Origin: Crossiella cryophila
Lineage (GTDB): Bacteria > Actinomycetota > Actinomycetes > Mycobacteriales > Pseudonocardiaceae
Direction of reading: 5' to 3'
DNA: 64,000 bases
Assembly: GCF_014204915.1 (NCBI RefSeq)
Contig: NZ_JACHMH010000001.1
Coordinates: 6,845,501 to 6,909,500, forward strand
The translations under genes and the position numbers were made by a program. Below, one piece after another: positions 8,061 through 17,316 of this stretch (the first letter of the stretch is position 1; the number at the start of each line of letters is the position of its first letter). The notes below the pieces were generated by a model. It saw only the letters and a list, made by a program, of their open reading frames with translations, was not told the DNA's origin and made no database searches.

Positions 8061-9488
8061 TCACTGGTGCCAGCAGGGCGGGTGGACGTCCGCCCACGGG
8101 GACGCGTCCTCGAGCTGGGCGGCCAGGGCGAGCAGTTCGACGTCCTGGCGCTGCCTGCCAACGAGCTGCACCCCGTGCGGCAGGCCGTCACCGTCCACAT
8201 GGGACGGAAGAGAGATCGCGGGCTGGCCGGTGAGGTTCACCCATGGCGTGTAACAGGACCAGCCGAGCATCAGGTCCGCCTCGCCGTCGACCCCGTTGGC
8301 GAAGTAGTGGCCGATCGGGACCGGCGGACCATTGGTGGTGGGGGTCAGCGCGAGATCGAACTCGTCGAGTCCGGCCAGGAACGTGCTGGCGTAGCGGGCG
8401 AGCACGGTCTGGGCGGTCACCACCTCGGCCGCGGTCATCGTCTCGGCGGCGGTGATCAGGTGCTGGGTGTAGGGCTGGAACAGGTGCCGCCGATCCGCGG
8501 CCACCAGGGTCGGGGCCATGGTGCCGACCGCGTAGACGAACAGGTCCTTGAGCGCCTGCCGCACCGGCCCGTCGCAACCGGCCGGGATCGCGATCTCGTG
8601 CACCTCGTGGCCGAGTTCGCCGAGCAGGCCGGCCGTGCGCTGCACCGCCAGCACGGACTGCGGATGCGGGGTCACGCCGTCGAGTCCGGTCCCGGTCCAC
8701 ATCGCGATCTTGCGCGGCCGGGCGAGCGGACGGGTCGCGGCGCTGGCGAAGCTGGTCTCCGGCCGCCAGCCGTACAGGTCCCCCGGCCACGGTCGCGCCA
8801 GCACGTCCAGCAACATCGCCGCGTCCCGCACCGTGCGGGCGATCGGCCCTTCGATGACCGTGCTGAAGAAGGAACTCGCCGGCGCCGGACTCACCAGGCC
8901 CCGGCTGGGTTTCACCCCGACCAGGTGACAGGTCGCCGCCGGAGTGCGGGTCGAACCCGCTCCGTCACCGGCATGGGCCACCGGCAACAGTCCGGCGGCG
9001 ACCGCGGCGGCCGCGCCACCGCTGGAGCCGCTGGCGTAGCGGCCCTGGTCATAGGGGGTGACCGCGGGTCGCGCGGTCACGTCGTTCTCGGTGTAGCAGG
9101 CCGCGCCGAACTCCGGGGTGTTCGTCTTGCCCATGATCACCGCGCCGGCCTGCCGGAGCAGCCCGACCGCCCAGGCGTCCTCGGTCGGCACGTACTCGGC
9201 CAGCGCGGCCGAACCGAAGGTGGTCCGGATGCCCGCGGTCGGGTAGAGGTCCTTCAACCCCAGCGGCAGCCCGCACAGCGGCGACCACTCGCCCCGCGCC
9301 AGCCGCTCGTCCGCGCGGGCGGCGTCCGCCATGGCGATTTCCGGGGTGACGGTGACGAAGGCGCCGAGTCCGGCGTCCAGCCGGTCGATGCGGTCCAGGT
9401 AGTGCTCGGTGAGTTCGCGGGAGCTGATCTCGCCCGCACGCAGGGCGTCCAGCTGGGCCACCGCGGACAGCTCGTGCGGCTCGGTCAT
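8061..9488 (-). CDS. amidase-signature family hydrolase
   Basis: A 475-aa enzyme of normal length for the amidase signature family. The Ser-cisSer-Lys triad can be placed: Lys79 in PLGLKDL, cis-Ser in YASGSSGGAAAAVAAG (~156) and nucleophile Ser179 in GDGAGSTRTPAA. It hydrolyses carboxamides; candidates include aryl or aliphatic amides and indoleacetamide, and the sequence does not decide. Its ATG overlaps the stop of the TetR gene by four bases (ATGA), which implies translational coupling and regulation by that repressor. Confidence 0.88.
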   Translation of the reverse strand: MTEPHELSAVAQLDALRAGEISSRELTEHYLDRIDRLDAGLGAFVTVTPEIAMADAARADERLARGEWSPLCGLPLGLKDLYPTAGIRTTFGSAALAEYVPTEDAWAVGLLRQAGAVIMGKTNTPEFGAACYTENDVTARPAVTPYDQGRYASGSSGGAAAAVAAGLLPVAHAGDGAGSTRTPAATCHLVGVKPSRGLVSPAPASSFFSTVIEGPIARTVRDAAMLLDVLARPWPGDLYGWRPETSFASAATRPLARPRKIAMWTGTGLDGVTPHPQSVLAVQRTAGLLGELGHEVHEIAIPAGCDGPVRQALKDLFVYAVGTMAPTLVAADRRHLFQPYTQHLITAAETMTAAEVVTAQTVLARYASTFLAGLDEFDLALTPTTNGPPVPIGHYFANGVDGEADLMLGWSCYTPWVNLTGQPAISLPSHVDGDGLPHGVQLVGRQRQDVELLALAAQLEDASPWADVHPPCWHQ

Positions 9489-10054
9489 GGCGTCTCGGCC
9501 TTGCCGGTGAGCAGGTAGTGCGCGGTGCGGGTGAGCGTGTCCAGGTACTCGGGGCTGAAGCTCGCGCGCCCGATCAGCCTGCGGTGCATCAGCGATCCCT
9601 CGATCACGTCCGCGACCAGGTCCGCGTCGGGCTCCCCCTCGATCTCACCCCGTTCCACCGCCCTGGCCAGCGCGTGCTGTAGCGGCTGGATGCGCACCGA
9701 GGCCATCGAGAGGAACGTGGCCTCGGCGCCGTCGCGCAGCTCGCCCAGCAGCCCGACCAGACCGTCGATCCACGGGGAGGACCAGACCGCGGCCAGGTCG
9801 TCGACGTAGGCCCGCAGGTCGGCGCGCAGGGAGCCCGCGTTGAACTCGCGCACCGGCGGCAGGTTCGCGGCCAGCGCGTCGGTGGCCAGCTCGGCCTTTC
9901 CGGCCCACCGGCGGTACACATCGGTCCGGTGCGCCTCCGCCTGGGTCGCGACCTGGCTCATGGTCAGGGCGTCATAGCCCTTGCTGATCAGCAGCGCCCA
10001 CGCCGCCGACAGCAACCGCTGCTCGAGATCAAGATCCCGTGGCCGACCAGCCAT
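9485..10054 (-). CDS. TetR family transcriptional regulator
   Basis: A 189-aa protein from ATG 10054 (GTG 10057 lies directly before). The N-terminal helix-turn-helix (LLSAAWALLISKGYDALTMS, then VYRRWAGKAELATDAL) is that of TetR repressors. The C-terminal ligand domain resembles TetR_C_16-like members. It leads an operon with the amidase and hydrolase genes and most likely controls it. An inverted repeat CGCTAC-5-GTAGCG lies at 10076-10092, 22 bp before the start, and is the obvious operator candidate. Confidence 0.9.
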   Translation of the reverse strand: MAGRPRDLDLEQRLLSAAWALLISKGYDALTMSQVATQAEAHRTDVYRRWAGKAELATDALAANLPPVREFNAGSLRADLRAYVDDLAAVWSSPWIDGLVGLLGELRDGAEATFLSMASVRIQPLQHALARAVERGEIEGEPDADLVADVIEGSLMHRRLIGRASFSPEYLDTLTRTAHYLLTGKAETP

Positions 10055-10075
10055 CACGCCCGCACACCCCCATTA

Positions 10076-10092
10076 CGCTACGACTTGTAGCG
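10076..10092. promoter_or_regulatory. candidate TetR operator
   Basis: Inverted repeat CGCTAC, five-base spacer, GTAGCG, located between the end of the permease gene and the TetR start codon. Position and symmetry suit autoregulation by the TetR protein; no experimental or comparative support. Confidence 0.4.
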
Positions 10093-10115
10093 GAAACGGT
10101 AAGGGTCGCGGCGCG

Positions 10116-11507
10116 TCAGGTCAACCGGGCGCGCCGGCGGACCACTCGCCAGCCCAGCCACAGGGCCAGCGCGACCACCGGGATCGAGTACACAGCGTAG
10201 CGCTCCACCCCGTCACTGAAGGCCATGAACCCGAGCAGGAAACCCAGGAACGCCAACGTGATCCACCCCGAGTACGGCGCACCGGGCATCCGGTACAGCG
10301 GCCTGCGGACCTCCCCGCGCAGGGCCGCCCGCCGCAGCCGGAGCTGGCACCACAGCAGCGTGCCCCAGGTGGAGATCACGCCCAACGAGGCGATGGCGAC
10401 GGCCAGGTCGAAGGCCTGCTGCGGGACGAGGTAGTTGAGCAGCACGCCGATGCCGAAGGTGGCGCCGGTGAACAGGATGCCGCCGACCGGGACCTGAGTG
10501 CCGGAGAGCCTGGCGGTGAATCGCGGGGCTTCGCCTTGCTGGGCAAGGGATCGCAGGATGCGGCCGGTGGAGTACAGGCCGGAGTTGCAGGAGGACAGGG
10601 CGGCGGTGAGCACGACCGCGTTCATCACGTCGCCGATGATCGGCACGCCCAGGCGGGAGAAGACGGTGACGAACGGGCTTTCCGCGCCGGAGTAGGCGGT
10701 CCAGGGCAGGACCATGACCAGCAGCAGCACCGAGCCGACGTAGAACACGCTGATCCGCCAGACCACGCCGTTGATCGCCCTGGGCAGGACGGTGGCCGGG
10801 CTGGCGGTCTCCCCCGCGGTGATGCCGACCAACTCGATCGCGGAGTAGGCGAAGATCACCGACTGCATGGTGAGCAGGACCGCGCCCAGGCCGAACGGGA
10901 ACAGGCCGCCGTGCCCGGTCAGGTTGGCCACCCCGGCGGTCATTCCACCACCCATGTCGGCGCCGTTGATCACCAGTGCGGCGCCGACCGCCAGGAAGAT
11001 CAGGATGGCCAGCACCTTGATGATCGCGAACCAGAACTCCAGCTCGCCGAACAGTTTCACCGACACCAGGTTCACTACCAGCAGGAAGGCCAATGCTACT
11101 AATGCAGTCACCCATTGCGGTACTTCTGGCAACCAGCGATTGAGGTAGATCGCCACCGCGGTGATCTCCGCGATCCCGGTCATCGCCCAGCTCGCCCAGT
11201 ACAGCCAGCCGCTGGCGAACCCGGCCCACGGACCCACGAACTCCCGCGCGTAGGCCACGAAACTGGCCGCCACCGGGCGGTGCGTGACCAGCTCGCCCAG
11301 TGCCCGCATCACGAAGAAGGCCGCGATCCCGCACACCGCGTAGACCAGCACCAACGCCGGTCCGGACTGGCTGAGCGTACCGCCGGCGCCCAGGAAGAGG
11401 CCGACTCCGATGGCCCCGCCCAGGGCGATCATCTGCACCTGGCGGTTGCCGAGGGACTTGGCGTAGCCCTCGTCCTCGGCAGCCGCGGTGGCCCGCGCTG
11501 GCTCCAT
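10116..11507 (-). CDS. amino acid permease, AnsP/APC family
   Basis: A 463-aa integral membrane protein with about 12 hydrophobic helices. The start KSLGNRQVQMIALGGAIGVG is the classic TM1 signature of the amino acid-polyamine-cation family, and FLGAGGTLSQSGPAL with RALGELVTHRP looks most like the asparagine permease (AnsP) group. GabP/CycA-type specificity cannot be excluded. ATG 11507 has AGGGG about nine bases upstream; the frame is open to 11549. It moves amino acids with protons across the cytoplasmic membrane. It lies upstream of the TetR operon on the same strand, with 61 bp between. Confidence 0.85.
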   Translation of the reverse strand: MEPARATAAAEDEGYAKSLGNRQVQMIALGGAIGVGLFLGAGGTLSQSGPALVLVYAVCGIAAFFVMRALGELVTHRPVAASFVAYAREFVGPWAGFASGWLYWASWAMTGIAEITAVAIYLNRWLPEVPQWVTALVALAFLLVVNLVSVKLFGELEFWFAIIKVLAILIFLAVGAALVINGADMGGGMTAGVANLTGHGGLFPFGLGAVLLTMQSVIFAYSAIELVGITAGETASPATVLPRAINGVVWRISVFYVGSVLLLVMVLPWTAYSGAESPFVTVFSRLGVPIIGDVMNAVVLTAALSSCNSGLYSTGRILRSLAQQGEAPRFTARLSGTQVPVGGILFTGATFGIGVLLNYLVPQQAFDLAVAIASLGVISTWGTLLWCQLRLRRAALRGEVRRPLYRMPGAPYSGWITLAFLGFLLGFMAFSDGVERYAVYSIPVVALALWLGWRVVRRRARLT

Positions 11508-11662
11508 GGCAGTGACCCCTCCACTCGGCACGCCATGGCGGAGCGTCACCCCATTAACAATTCAACAACGTCGGTACGCTAGCGAAGGATGCGATGGACT
11601 TTCGGGCAAGATGGAGTCAGGGCAGGCAGCGTCGCCGACTCACCGGAGAAGAATTGGCCGAC

Positions 11663-12046
11663 ATGATCGTCAGCTTCGAAGGACTCCAGTTCACCGCCGA
11701 TCACAACTGGGTTCGTATCGGCGGCGACACCGCGCGGATCGGGATCACCGCGTGTTTCGCCGAGCGGCTGACCGGGCTGTGCGAGGTGCGGCTGCCCCGC
11801 CTGGGCGAGCAGGTCCAGCACCTGGCCCCCTGCGGACTGCTGGCCACCAGCTACTGGACCGGCGACCTGTTCACCCCGGTGACCGGCACGGTGACCGGGG
11901 TCAACCAGCGGGTAATCGATGCGCCCGAACTCGTGCGCGCGGATCCCTACGGCGCGGGCTGGCTGTTCGAGGCCGATCTGGCCGACCAGCCTGCCCGGCT
12001 GCTGGACGGGCTGAGCTACCTGGAACTGACCAGTCAGTACACCTGA
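11663..12046 (+). CDS. glycine cleavage H-like protein without lipoyl lysine
   Basis: About 127 aa from ATG 11663, where similarity to H proteins begins (FTADHNWVRIGGDTARIGIT; preceded by GGAGAAG). ATG 11594 in frame would add 23 residues. Further H-protein landmarks are present in order: CEVRLPRLGEQV, FTPVTGTVTGVNQRV and ADPYGAGWLFE. At the site where H proteins carry ESVKA, with the lysine that is lipoylated, the sequence reads LATSYWTG, so the lysine is missing. It therefore cannot be a normal lipoyl carrier. No other gcv gene is nearby. A paralogue with another role, or a decaying copy, is possible. Confidence 0.65.
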   Translation: MIVSFEGLQFTADHNWVRIGGDTARIGITACFAERLTGLCEVRLPRLGEQVQHLAPCGLLATSYWTGDLFTPVTGTVTGVNQRVIDAPELVRADPYGAGWLFEADLADQPARLLDGLSYLELTSQYT

Positions 12047-12073
12047 GCCCGAGCAGACTGTCCACAGTGGACT

Positions 12074-12358
12074 TTACCTGCGGTGCAACCGTTTCCAGGT
12101 GAACCAGGCCAGCACGCTCACGCTGATCACCGCACCCAGCACGATCAACTCGATCCAGGCCCCGGACACCCCGATCACCAGCACGGTCAGGCCCAGCGCG
12201 TACGCGCCGAGCACACCGAGCAGCGCCAGTACCGCCTGCCGGTTGCGCAGGGACGGCGAACTCAGCCCAAGGAACCGTTCCGCCAGCCGGGGATCCTCCT
12301 CGGCCAGCCGCCGCTCGATCTCGGCGAGTGCGCGTTGCTCGTGATCTCGTAGTGCCAT
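12074..12358 (-). CDS. DUF3040 membrane protein
   Basis: A 94-aa protein from ATG 12358 preceded by GGAGG. It begins MALRDHEQRALAEIERRL, the invariant start of DUF3040, an actinobacterial family. Two adjacent membrane helices (LALLGVLGAYALGLTVLVIG and IELIVLGAVISVSVLAWF) follow and a basic tail ends it. Function unknown; members are abundant single genes in this phylum. It is convergent with the H-like gene, with GTCCACAGTGGAC (12060-12072) between them. Confidence 0.85.
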   Translation of the reverse strand: MALRDHEQRALAEIERRLAEEDPRLAERFLGLSSPSLRNRQAVLALLGVLGAYALGLTVLVIGVSGAWIELIVLGAVISVSVLAWFTWKRLHRR

Positions 12359-12491
12359 CTCCGGCCTCCGCCCGTGTGCCCTCACGGGTACTACCTCGAT
12401 CACCGCTCAGTATCCACCCGGATCAGCCGGTCGGGTAGCTCCCACGCCCTGCCGGGGGACACGAACCGGTACGCTGCATGATCCGGAGAGG

Positions 12492-13046
12492 ATGGGGGTG
12501 GCGGCGGTGATCCGCTGGGCACGGGCCGGCACCCGGTTCGCCGGCCACGGTCAGCCACACCGGATCCGCTGGTTGCGCGCCCGGCTCGGCGAACTGGCCC
12601 AGCTCATCGACTGGCGCACCGCCCAGTACTCCACCGGCTACCCACTCGGCGCGTTGCTGGGCATGCCGTTGCCGCCGGAGTTGCCCAGCGAACCGGTGCT
12701 GGGCACGCTGTTGCGCGCGGCGCTGCTGGACCGGGACGATCCGGCCGAGATCCAGCTGTGGTGGGAGCCGGACTTCCTGGCCGAGCTGCGCGCCGGCATC
12801 ACCACCACGCTGGACACCCTGGACGAGTCCACCGGGCTGATCTCGCTGCCCGCCGATCCGGCCTCGGTGCGCGGCTGGAGTTCGGTGCTGCTGCACCTGC
12901 GCATCGCCTACACCGCCACCTGGGCGCCCGAACTGCTCACCACCGGCGAGCTGCCGGACGCGCCCGCGGACCGGCAGCTGACCTACCAGCACGCGGCCTG
13001 GCTGTGGGACGCGGTGAACACACTGCACGCCTTCGCGGTCAACTGA
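12492..13046 (+). CDS. hypothetical protein
   Basis: A 184-aa soluble-looking protein. ATG 12492 has GGAGAG directly before it, a tight spacing, so GTG 12498 or 12507 may be the true start. Codon use is normal for the genome. It is mostly helical with several Trp residues (LIDWRTAQYS, IQLWWEPDFLAEL, AAWLWDAVNTLHAF). No family is recognised. It is convergent with the LuxR regulator and overlaps its stop by 8 bp. Confidence 0.55.
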   Translation: MGVAAVIRWARAGTRFAGHGQPHRIRWLRARLGELAQLIDWRTAQYSTGYPLGALLGMPLPPELPSEPVLGTLLRAALLDRDDPAEIQLWWEPDFLAELRAGITTTLDTLDESTGLISLPADPASVRGWSSVLLHLRIAYTATWAPELLTTGELPDAPADRQLTYQHAAWLWDAVNTLHAFAVN

Positions 13047-15861
13047 CCCCGCGGTGCAGGTGCGCCACCAGCGCGGAGCGGCGCGGCACGCCGAGCTTGC
13101 GGTAGACCCGGGCCAGGTGGGTCTCCACGGTGCGTTCGGACAGGAACAGCCGGGTGGCGATGGCCTTGTTGGTCAGCCCCTCCCCCGCCAGCGCGGCCAC
13201 CTCGGACTCCCGCCGGGTCAGGTCGCCGGGTGCGCTGTGCGTGGGTCCGGGGCCGGTCGGGACGCGGCGGAGGCCGAGGCGGCGCTGCTGCCGGGTGGTC
13301 TCCTTGAGCAGCAGTTCCGCGCCGGCGCCGGTGAACAGGGCGGCGGCGCGGTCGAGTTCGCCCAGCGCGCGTTCCCGGTGGCCTGCCTCGGCCAGGGCGA
13401 TCCCGGTGAGCAGCCGGGACCGGCCGGTGTGCACCAGGTCGCCCGCGGTGTGGAAGCTGCGCGCGGCGGCGGTCGCGGTCTGCGCGGCGGCCCATCCCTC
13501 GGTCTCGGTCAGCTGCACCCTGGCGCGGGCCAGCAGCGCGAATCCCCAGCCACGCGGCCGGTTCTGCTCGGCGGTGGCCTCGGCGCGGGCGGCCCAGTCA
13601 CGCGCCTCGATCAACGCGCCGCGGGCCAGTGCGGCCTCGGTCAGCGTCTCGTAGTGCTCGGGCCGGTAGGCGTGCAGCAGGCCGGGCAACCCCGGTCCGC
13701 CCAGGGCCTGGACCTCGGCGCGGAAGTCGGCGGCCTCGCCCAGGGCGAGCCGGGCGGCGGTGCGGCGGAACAGCACCCAGGCGCCGAGCTGGAAATCGCT
13801 GTCGTAGACATCGGGGTGCACCTCGGCGGCCTCGGCCCTGGCCGCCTCCACGCCGCCGCGCCAGCGGGCGATGGTCAGCAGCTCGGTCAGCCCGATCAGG
13901 TAAGGCGGCAGCGCGCCGACCAGCCGGGCCGCCTCGATCGCGTCCCGCACCGTGGTCGCGGCCTCCGGCAGCCTGCCCAGCGCGGACAGCGAGACCGCGC
14001 GCGGGGTGAGGAACTCGCAGATCAGCAGGTGCTGGTGGCGCTGCCGGGCCAGGTGCAGGCCGCGGTCGAGGTGGCGCACGGCGTCGGCGTGCCGGTCGTG
14101 GGTCTGCTCGGCCATGGCCACCCAGGTCAGCGTGTTCCACAGCGGCAGCACCTGGGCGTCGGGCAGTTTGTCCAGCGCGGTGGCGGCCATGTCCAGGTTG
14201 TCCCTGGCCTCCGCGCCGCCGTCGGGCGGGGCGAAGAGCACGGCCATCGCGCGGGCGGCGATCTGCAGGGACGGGTCCTTGCACCAGATCGCGGCGGCCC
14301 AGCCGAGCCGGGTGGCGGCCAGCGCGGACTGGTAGCCACCGCGGCGGAACTCGATCAGGCCCCTGGTCAGCCACAGCACCGCGCCGGCCGGGGTGTCGGT
14401 CATCGGGGCCCGGTCCAGTTCGCGGCGCACCAGGGTCTCGGAGTCGGCGAGCTGGCCGCGCCAGCGGTGCAGCAGCGCGCAGCGGCCGACCGCGGTCTGC
14501 CGCAGGTCGTCGTCGCCGGGGGTGCGGGCCAGGATGTCGTGCAGGACGGTGAGTGCCTCCTCGACGTCGCCGGTCAGCGCGATGCTGGTGGCGTAGCCCA
14601 GTTGCAGCCGCAGCCGGGGCAGGCCGGCGTCCTCCGGGGTGAGCCGGAGGGCGGCGCGGTGCAGGCTGGCCGCGGCGGCCGGGGCGTGCAGTTGCAGGTT
14701 CTCCGCGGCGCGGGTGAGCACCTCGATGGCGGAGGCGTCGCCGATCTCGCCGCAGCGGGCCAGGTGCGGGGCGAGCTGGACGGCCGGGGCGCCGCGCTCG
14801 CGCAGCAGGTCGGCGACCCTGCGGTGCGCGGTGGACTGCCAGAGCGGGCTGGCCGATTCGTACACCGCGGCCCGCAGCAGCGGATGCCGGAAGGTGACCA
14901 CCCGCTCAGGACCGTTGGCGCGCAACAGGTCTGCCGCGATCAGCTGTTGCGCGGCGGCCAGGGTCTCGGCCAGGCCGAGTCCGGCGGCCGCGGCGACCAG
15001 GTCGGGTTCGATGGGTTCGCCGATCACCGCGGCGGCCTTGGCGACCAGGCGGACCTGTTCGGGCAGCCGGGTGAACTCGGCCAGCAGCGCGGTTTTCGCC
15101 GGGGCCGGGACCGCTTCGGCGAGCTGGTGCGGGTGCAGCGCCGCGGCCGGGGCGCGGGCCAGGGCCTCCAGGTAGAGCGGGTTGCCGCCGCTGGCCTGGT
15201 GCAGGGCGGCGGCGCGCAGGCCGCCGACGCCGGGTCCGAGCAGCCGCCGGGCCTCGGCCAGTTCGAGCGGACCAAGTTCGATCCGGCGGGAGCTGCCTGC
15301 CGGGACGGCGCGGGTGAGCACCGCGGCCACCGCGCTGGGCAGTTGGCGTGGCCGGTAGGCGGCGATGAGCAGCACCGGGGCGCGCGGTGGTTGCCGGAGC
15401 AGCTGGGCGAGCAGTTCGGCCGAGGCGGGGTCGCACCAGTGCACGTCGTCGAGCACCAGCACCAGGCCGCGGTGCTCGGCCAGCAGTTCCAGGGCCCTGA
15501 TCACCGCGCGGTGCAGCACGAACCGTTCCGCGTCCAGGTCGAGGCCGTCGGTGTCGCGGCCGGCGCAGGCGGGGAAGACCGAGGCCAGCCGGGTGCGCAG
15601 GGCGGCGGGCAGCACGTGGTCGGCCAGCAGTGGGTCGAGGGCCTCGACGAACATGCCGAAGGCCGGTCGCGGCTCGAACTCCACCCCACGCCCCCAGCCG
15701 AGCAGTCGCCGCCCGGTCCGATCGCGCAGCTCCTCCAGCAGCCGGGTCTTGCCAAGGCCGGGTTCGCCCACCACCTCGGCCACGGTCAGCCCGCCCCCGG
15801 CCGGTTCGCCGAGCAGCCGGGTCAACTGCCGCAGCTGGGCCTCCCGGCCGACCAGTGGCAT
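13039..15861 (-). CDS. LuxR family regulator with N-terminal AAA ATPase (LAL type)
   Basis: A 940-aa protein. ATG 15861 was chosen because MPLVGREAQLRQL is the usual beginning and AAGGGGG precedes it. Walker A is VVGEPGLGKTRLLEEL and Walker B LVLVLDDVHWCDPASAELL. A long helical TPR-like middle follows, and the C-terminus is a LuxR helix-turn-helix (LTRRESEVAALAGEGLTNKA, then LSERTVETHLARVYRKLG). These large ATP-binding LuxR proteins (MalT-like) are transcription activators, often of catabolic or biosynthetic clusters. No target cluster is obvious next to it. It is divergent from the TPR gene at 16337. Confidence 0.92.
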   Translation of the reverse strand: MPLVGREAQLRQLTRLLGEPAGGGLTVAEVVGEPGLGKTRLLEELRDRTGRRLLGWGRGVEFEPRPAFGMFVEALDPLLADHVLPAALRTRLASVFPACAGRDTDGLDLDAERFVLHRAVIRALELLAEHRGLVLVLDDVHWCDPASAELLAQLLRQPPRAPVLLIAAYRPRQLPSAVAAVLTRAVPAGSSRRIELGPLELAEARRLLGPGVGGLRAAALHQASGGNPLYLEALARAPAAALHPHQLAEAVPAPAKTALLAEFTRLPEQVRLVAKAAAVIGEPIEPDLVAAAAGLGLAETLAAAQQLIAADLLRANGPERVVTFRHPLLRAAVYESASPLWQSTAHRRVADLLRERGAPAVQLAPHLARCGEIGDASAIEVLTRAAENLQLHAPAAAASLHRAALRLTPEDAGLPRLRLQLGYATSIALTGDVEEALTVLHDILARTPGDDDLRQTAVGRCALLHRWRGQLADSETLVRRELDRAPMTDTPAGAVLWLTRGLIEFRRGGYQSALAATRLGWAAAIWCKDPSLQIAARAMAVLFAPPDGGAEARDNLDMAATALDKLPDAQVLPLWNTLTWVAMAEQTHDRHADAVRHLDRGLHLARQRHQHLLICEFLTPRAVSLSALGRLPEAATTVRDAIEAARLVGALPPYLIGLTELLTIARWRGGVEAARAEAAEVHPDVYDSDFQLGAWVLFRRTAARLALGEAADFRAEVQALGGPGLPGLLHAYRPEHYETLTEAALARGALIEARDWAARAEATAEQNRPRGWGFALLARARVQLTETEGWAAAQTATAAARSFHTAGDLVHTGRSRLLTGIALAEAGHRERALGELDRAAALFTGAGAELLLKETTRQQRRLGLRRVPTGPGPTHSAPGDLTRRESEVAALAGEGLTNKAIATRLFLSERTVETHLARVYRKLGVPRRSALVAHLHRGVS

Positions 15862-16336
15862 CCCGTTCCCCCTTGCCCAGTGCTTCCCCCGACGGCGACG
15901 TTGCCAGTCCGGTTCACCACAGGGCAACTCGACGATCACGTGCACAGACAACCGGTTCGCGGATCGGCGCCAATCCTGCCTGACCACTCGGGCAACCCCG
16001 CTGCCCTTCGGTGCAACGGGGCCCGGCCATCCGGGTGAACATCAACGTTCACCTCAACGGAGCAGTCCTGGCGTATTACCGGCGCAACGCGGCGATCATG
16101 CGGTGGACCCGGCCAATTTCAGTCCACAGTGGACACACGTGTGGACGGTGCGGGGCGATGCTTGCTTGGCGCACAACACATCCGGTCACCAGCGGATTCG
16201 CCCTCCCGGTGGCCATCGGTCGGATCATCCTGCCCGAGCGCCAACCTCGGTTAGTCCGGACGAGATCAGTTCGCAATGAGCCTGTTGCCGCAACGCGGCG
16301 GGTTTGGCCGGATGCCCGCCGCGGACATGATGGGAT
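15862..16336. promoter_or_regulatory. divergent intergenic region
   Basis: 475 bp without a convincing gene between the LuxR regulator (minus) and the TPR gene (plus), presumably holding both promoters. It contains the palindrome GTCCACAGTGGAC at 16122-16134, immediately overlapping CACACGTGTG at 16134-16143. These are the only clear symmetric elements seen. Confidence 0.45.
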
Positions 16337-17299
16337 GTGGGGGTGGATCTGGACGAGGTGCGAACCGAAGGCCGGACGCCCGCCGAGCGAAGAGGACTCG
16401 CAGAGGCATTGGGGCGCGCCGGGCATCCGGGCGCGGCCGCCTCCGCCCTGCGCGGACTGGTGACCGAGTTCATCGACCGGCTCGGCCCGGTGCACCGGGA
16501 AACGCTGGTGACCCGCGATCTGCTGGCCCGCTGGACCGGCGAGTCGGGTGATCCGCTGCCCGCGGCCGCCGCGTTCGAGGATCTGCTGCCGCTGCAGCGC
16601 GCCGCCTTCGGCCCCGACCACCCGCGCACCCTGCGCACCTGGCACAGCCTGGCCTACTGGACCGGCGAGGCAGGCGATCCCGACCGCGCGGCGGCGCTGT
16701 CCCGCGAACTGCTGCCGCTGCGCCAGCGCGTGCTCGGCCCGGCCGAACCCGAGACCCTGCGCACCCAGCACTGCCTGGCGCACTGGACCGGCGAGGCCGG
16801 CCACACCCTGGCCGCCGTGGCCATGCTGCGCACCCTGCTCCCGCTGCGCACCGCCACCCTGGGCCCGGAACACCTGGACACCCACACCACCACGCACGAA
16901 CTCGCGCTGCGCCGCGGTGAGTCCGGCGAACCGGAGACCGCGGTCGAACAGCTCCGCGAGATCCGCGCCATCCGCCGCACCACCCTGGGCCCCGACGACC
17001 CGCACACCCTGAGCACCTGGCACGCCCTGGCCCGCTGCACCGGCCTGTCCGGCCAGCCTGCCAAGGCCGCGGCCATGCTCGCCGACCTGCTCGACCACCG
17101 CCGCCAGTCCCAGGGCCCAGCCCACCCGCGCACCCTGCTGACCTGGCACGAACTGGCATTGTGGGAGCTGGCGGCCGGTCTGCTCGCCGCGGCACGGGAG
17201 CGGCTGCGCGGCCTGTTGCCGGTGCGCGAGCGGGTGCTGGGCGCGGCCCACCGGCACACCAGGGCGACCGCGCGGCTGCTCGCGGAGACCGGCAGCTGA
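16337..17299 (+). CDS. tetratricopeptide (kinesin light chain-type) repeat protein
   Basis: A 320-aa protein made of about six 42-residue repeats, each with a core like GPDHPRTLRTWHSLAYWTGE, GPEHLDTHTTTHELALRRGE or GPDDPHTLSTWHALARCTGL. This is the TPR_10/TPR_12 pattern common in actinobacterial signalling proteins. Here it stands without the NB-ARC or other effector domain it usually follows, so it may be a scaffold or a leftover sensor half. GTG 16337 or GTG 16343 is the start; no strong ribosome site is seen. Confidence 0.75.
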   Translation: MGVDLDEVRTEGRTPAERRGLAEALGRAGHPGAAASALRGLVTEFIDRLGPVHRETLVTRDLLARWTGESGDPLPAAAAFEDLLPLQRAAFGPDHPRTLRTWHSLAYWTGEAGDPDRAAALSRELLPLRQRVLGPAEPETLRTQHCLAHWTGEAGHTLAAVAMLRTLLPLRTATLGPEHLDTHTTTHELALRRGESGEPETAVEQLREIRAIRRTTLGPDDPHTLSTWHALARCTGLSGQPAKAAAMLADLLDHRRQSQGPAHPRTLLTWHELALWELAAGLLAAARERLRGLLPVRERVLGAAHRHTRATARLLAETGS

Positions 17300-17316
17300 T
17301 CGCCGCCGGGCCGGGC

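Noticed and set aside
13054-16038. 994-codon plus-strand frame opposite the LuxR regulator
   Set aside because: Product is Gly/Gln/Arg-rich without domains; the minus strand encodes an unmistakable ATPase-LuxR protein.
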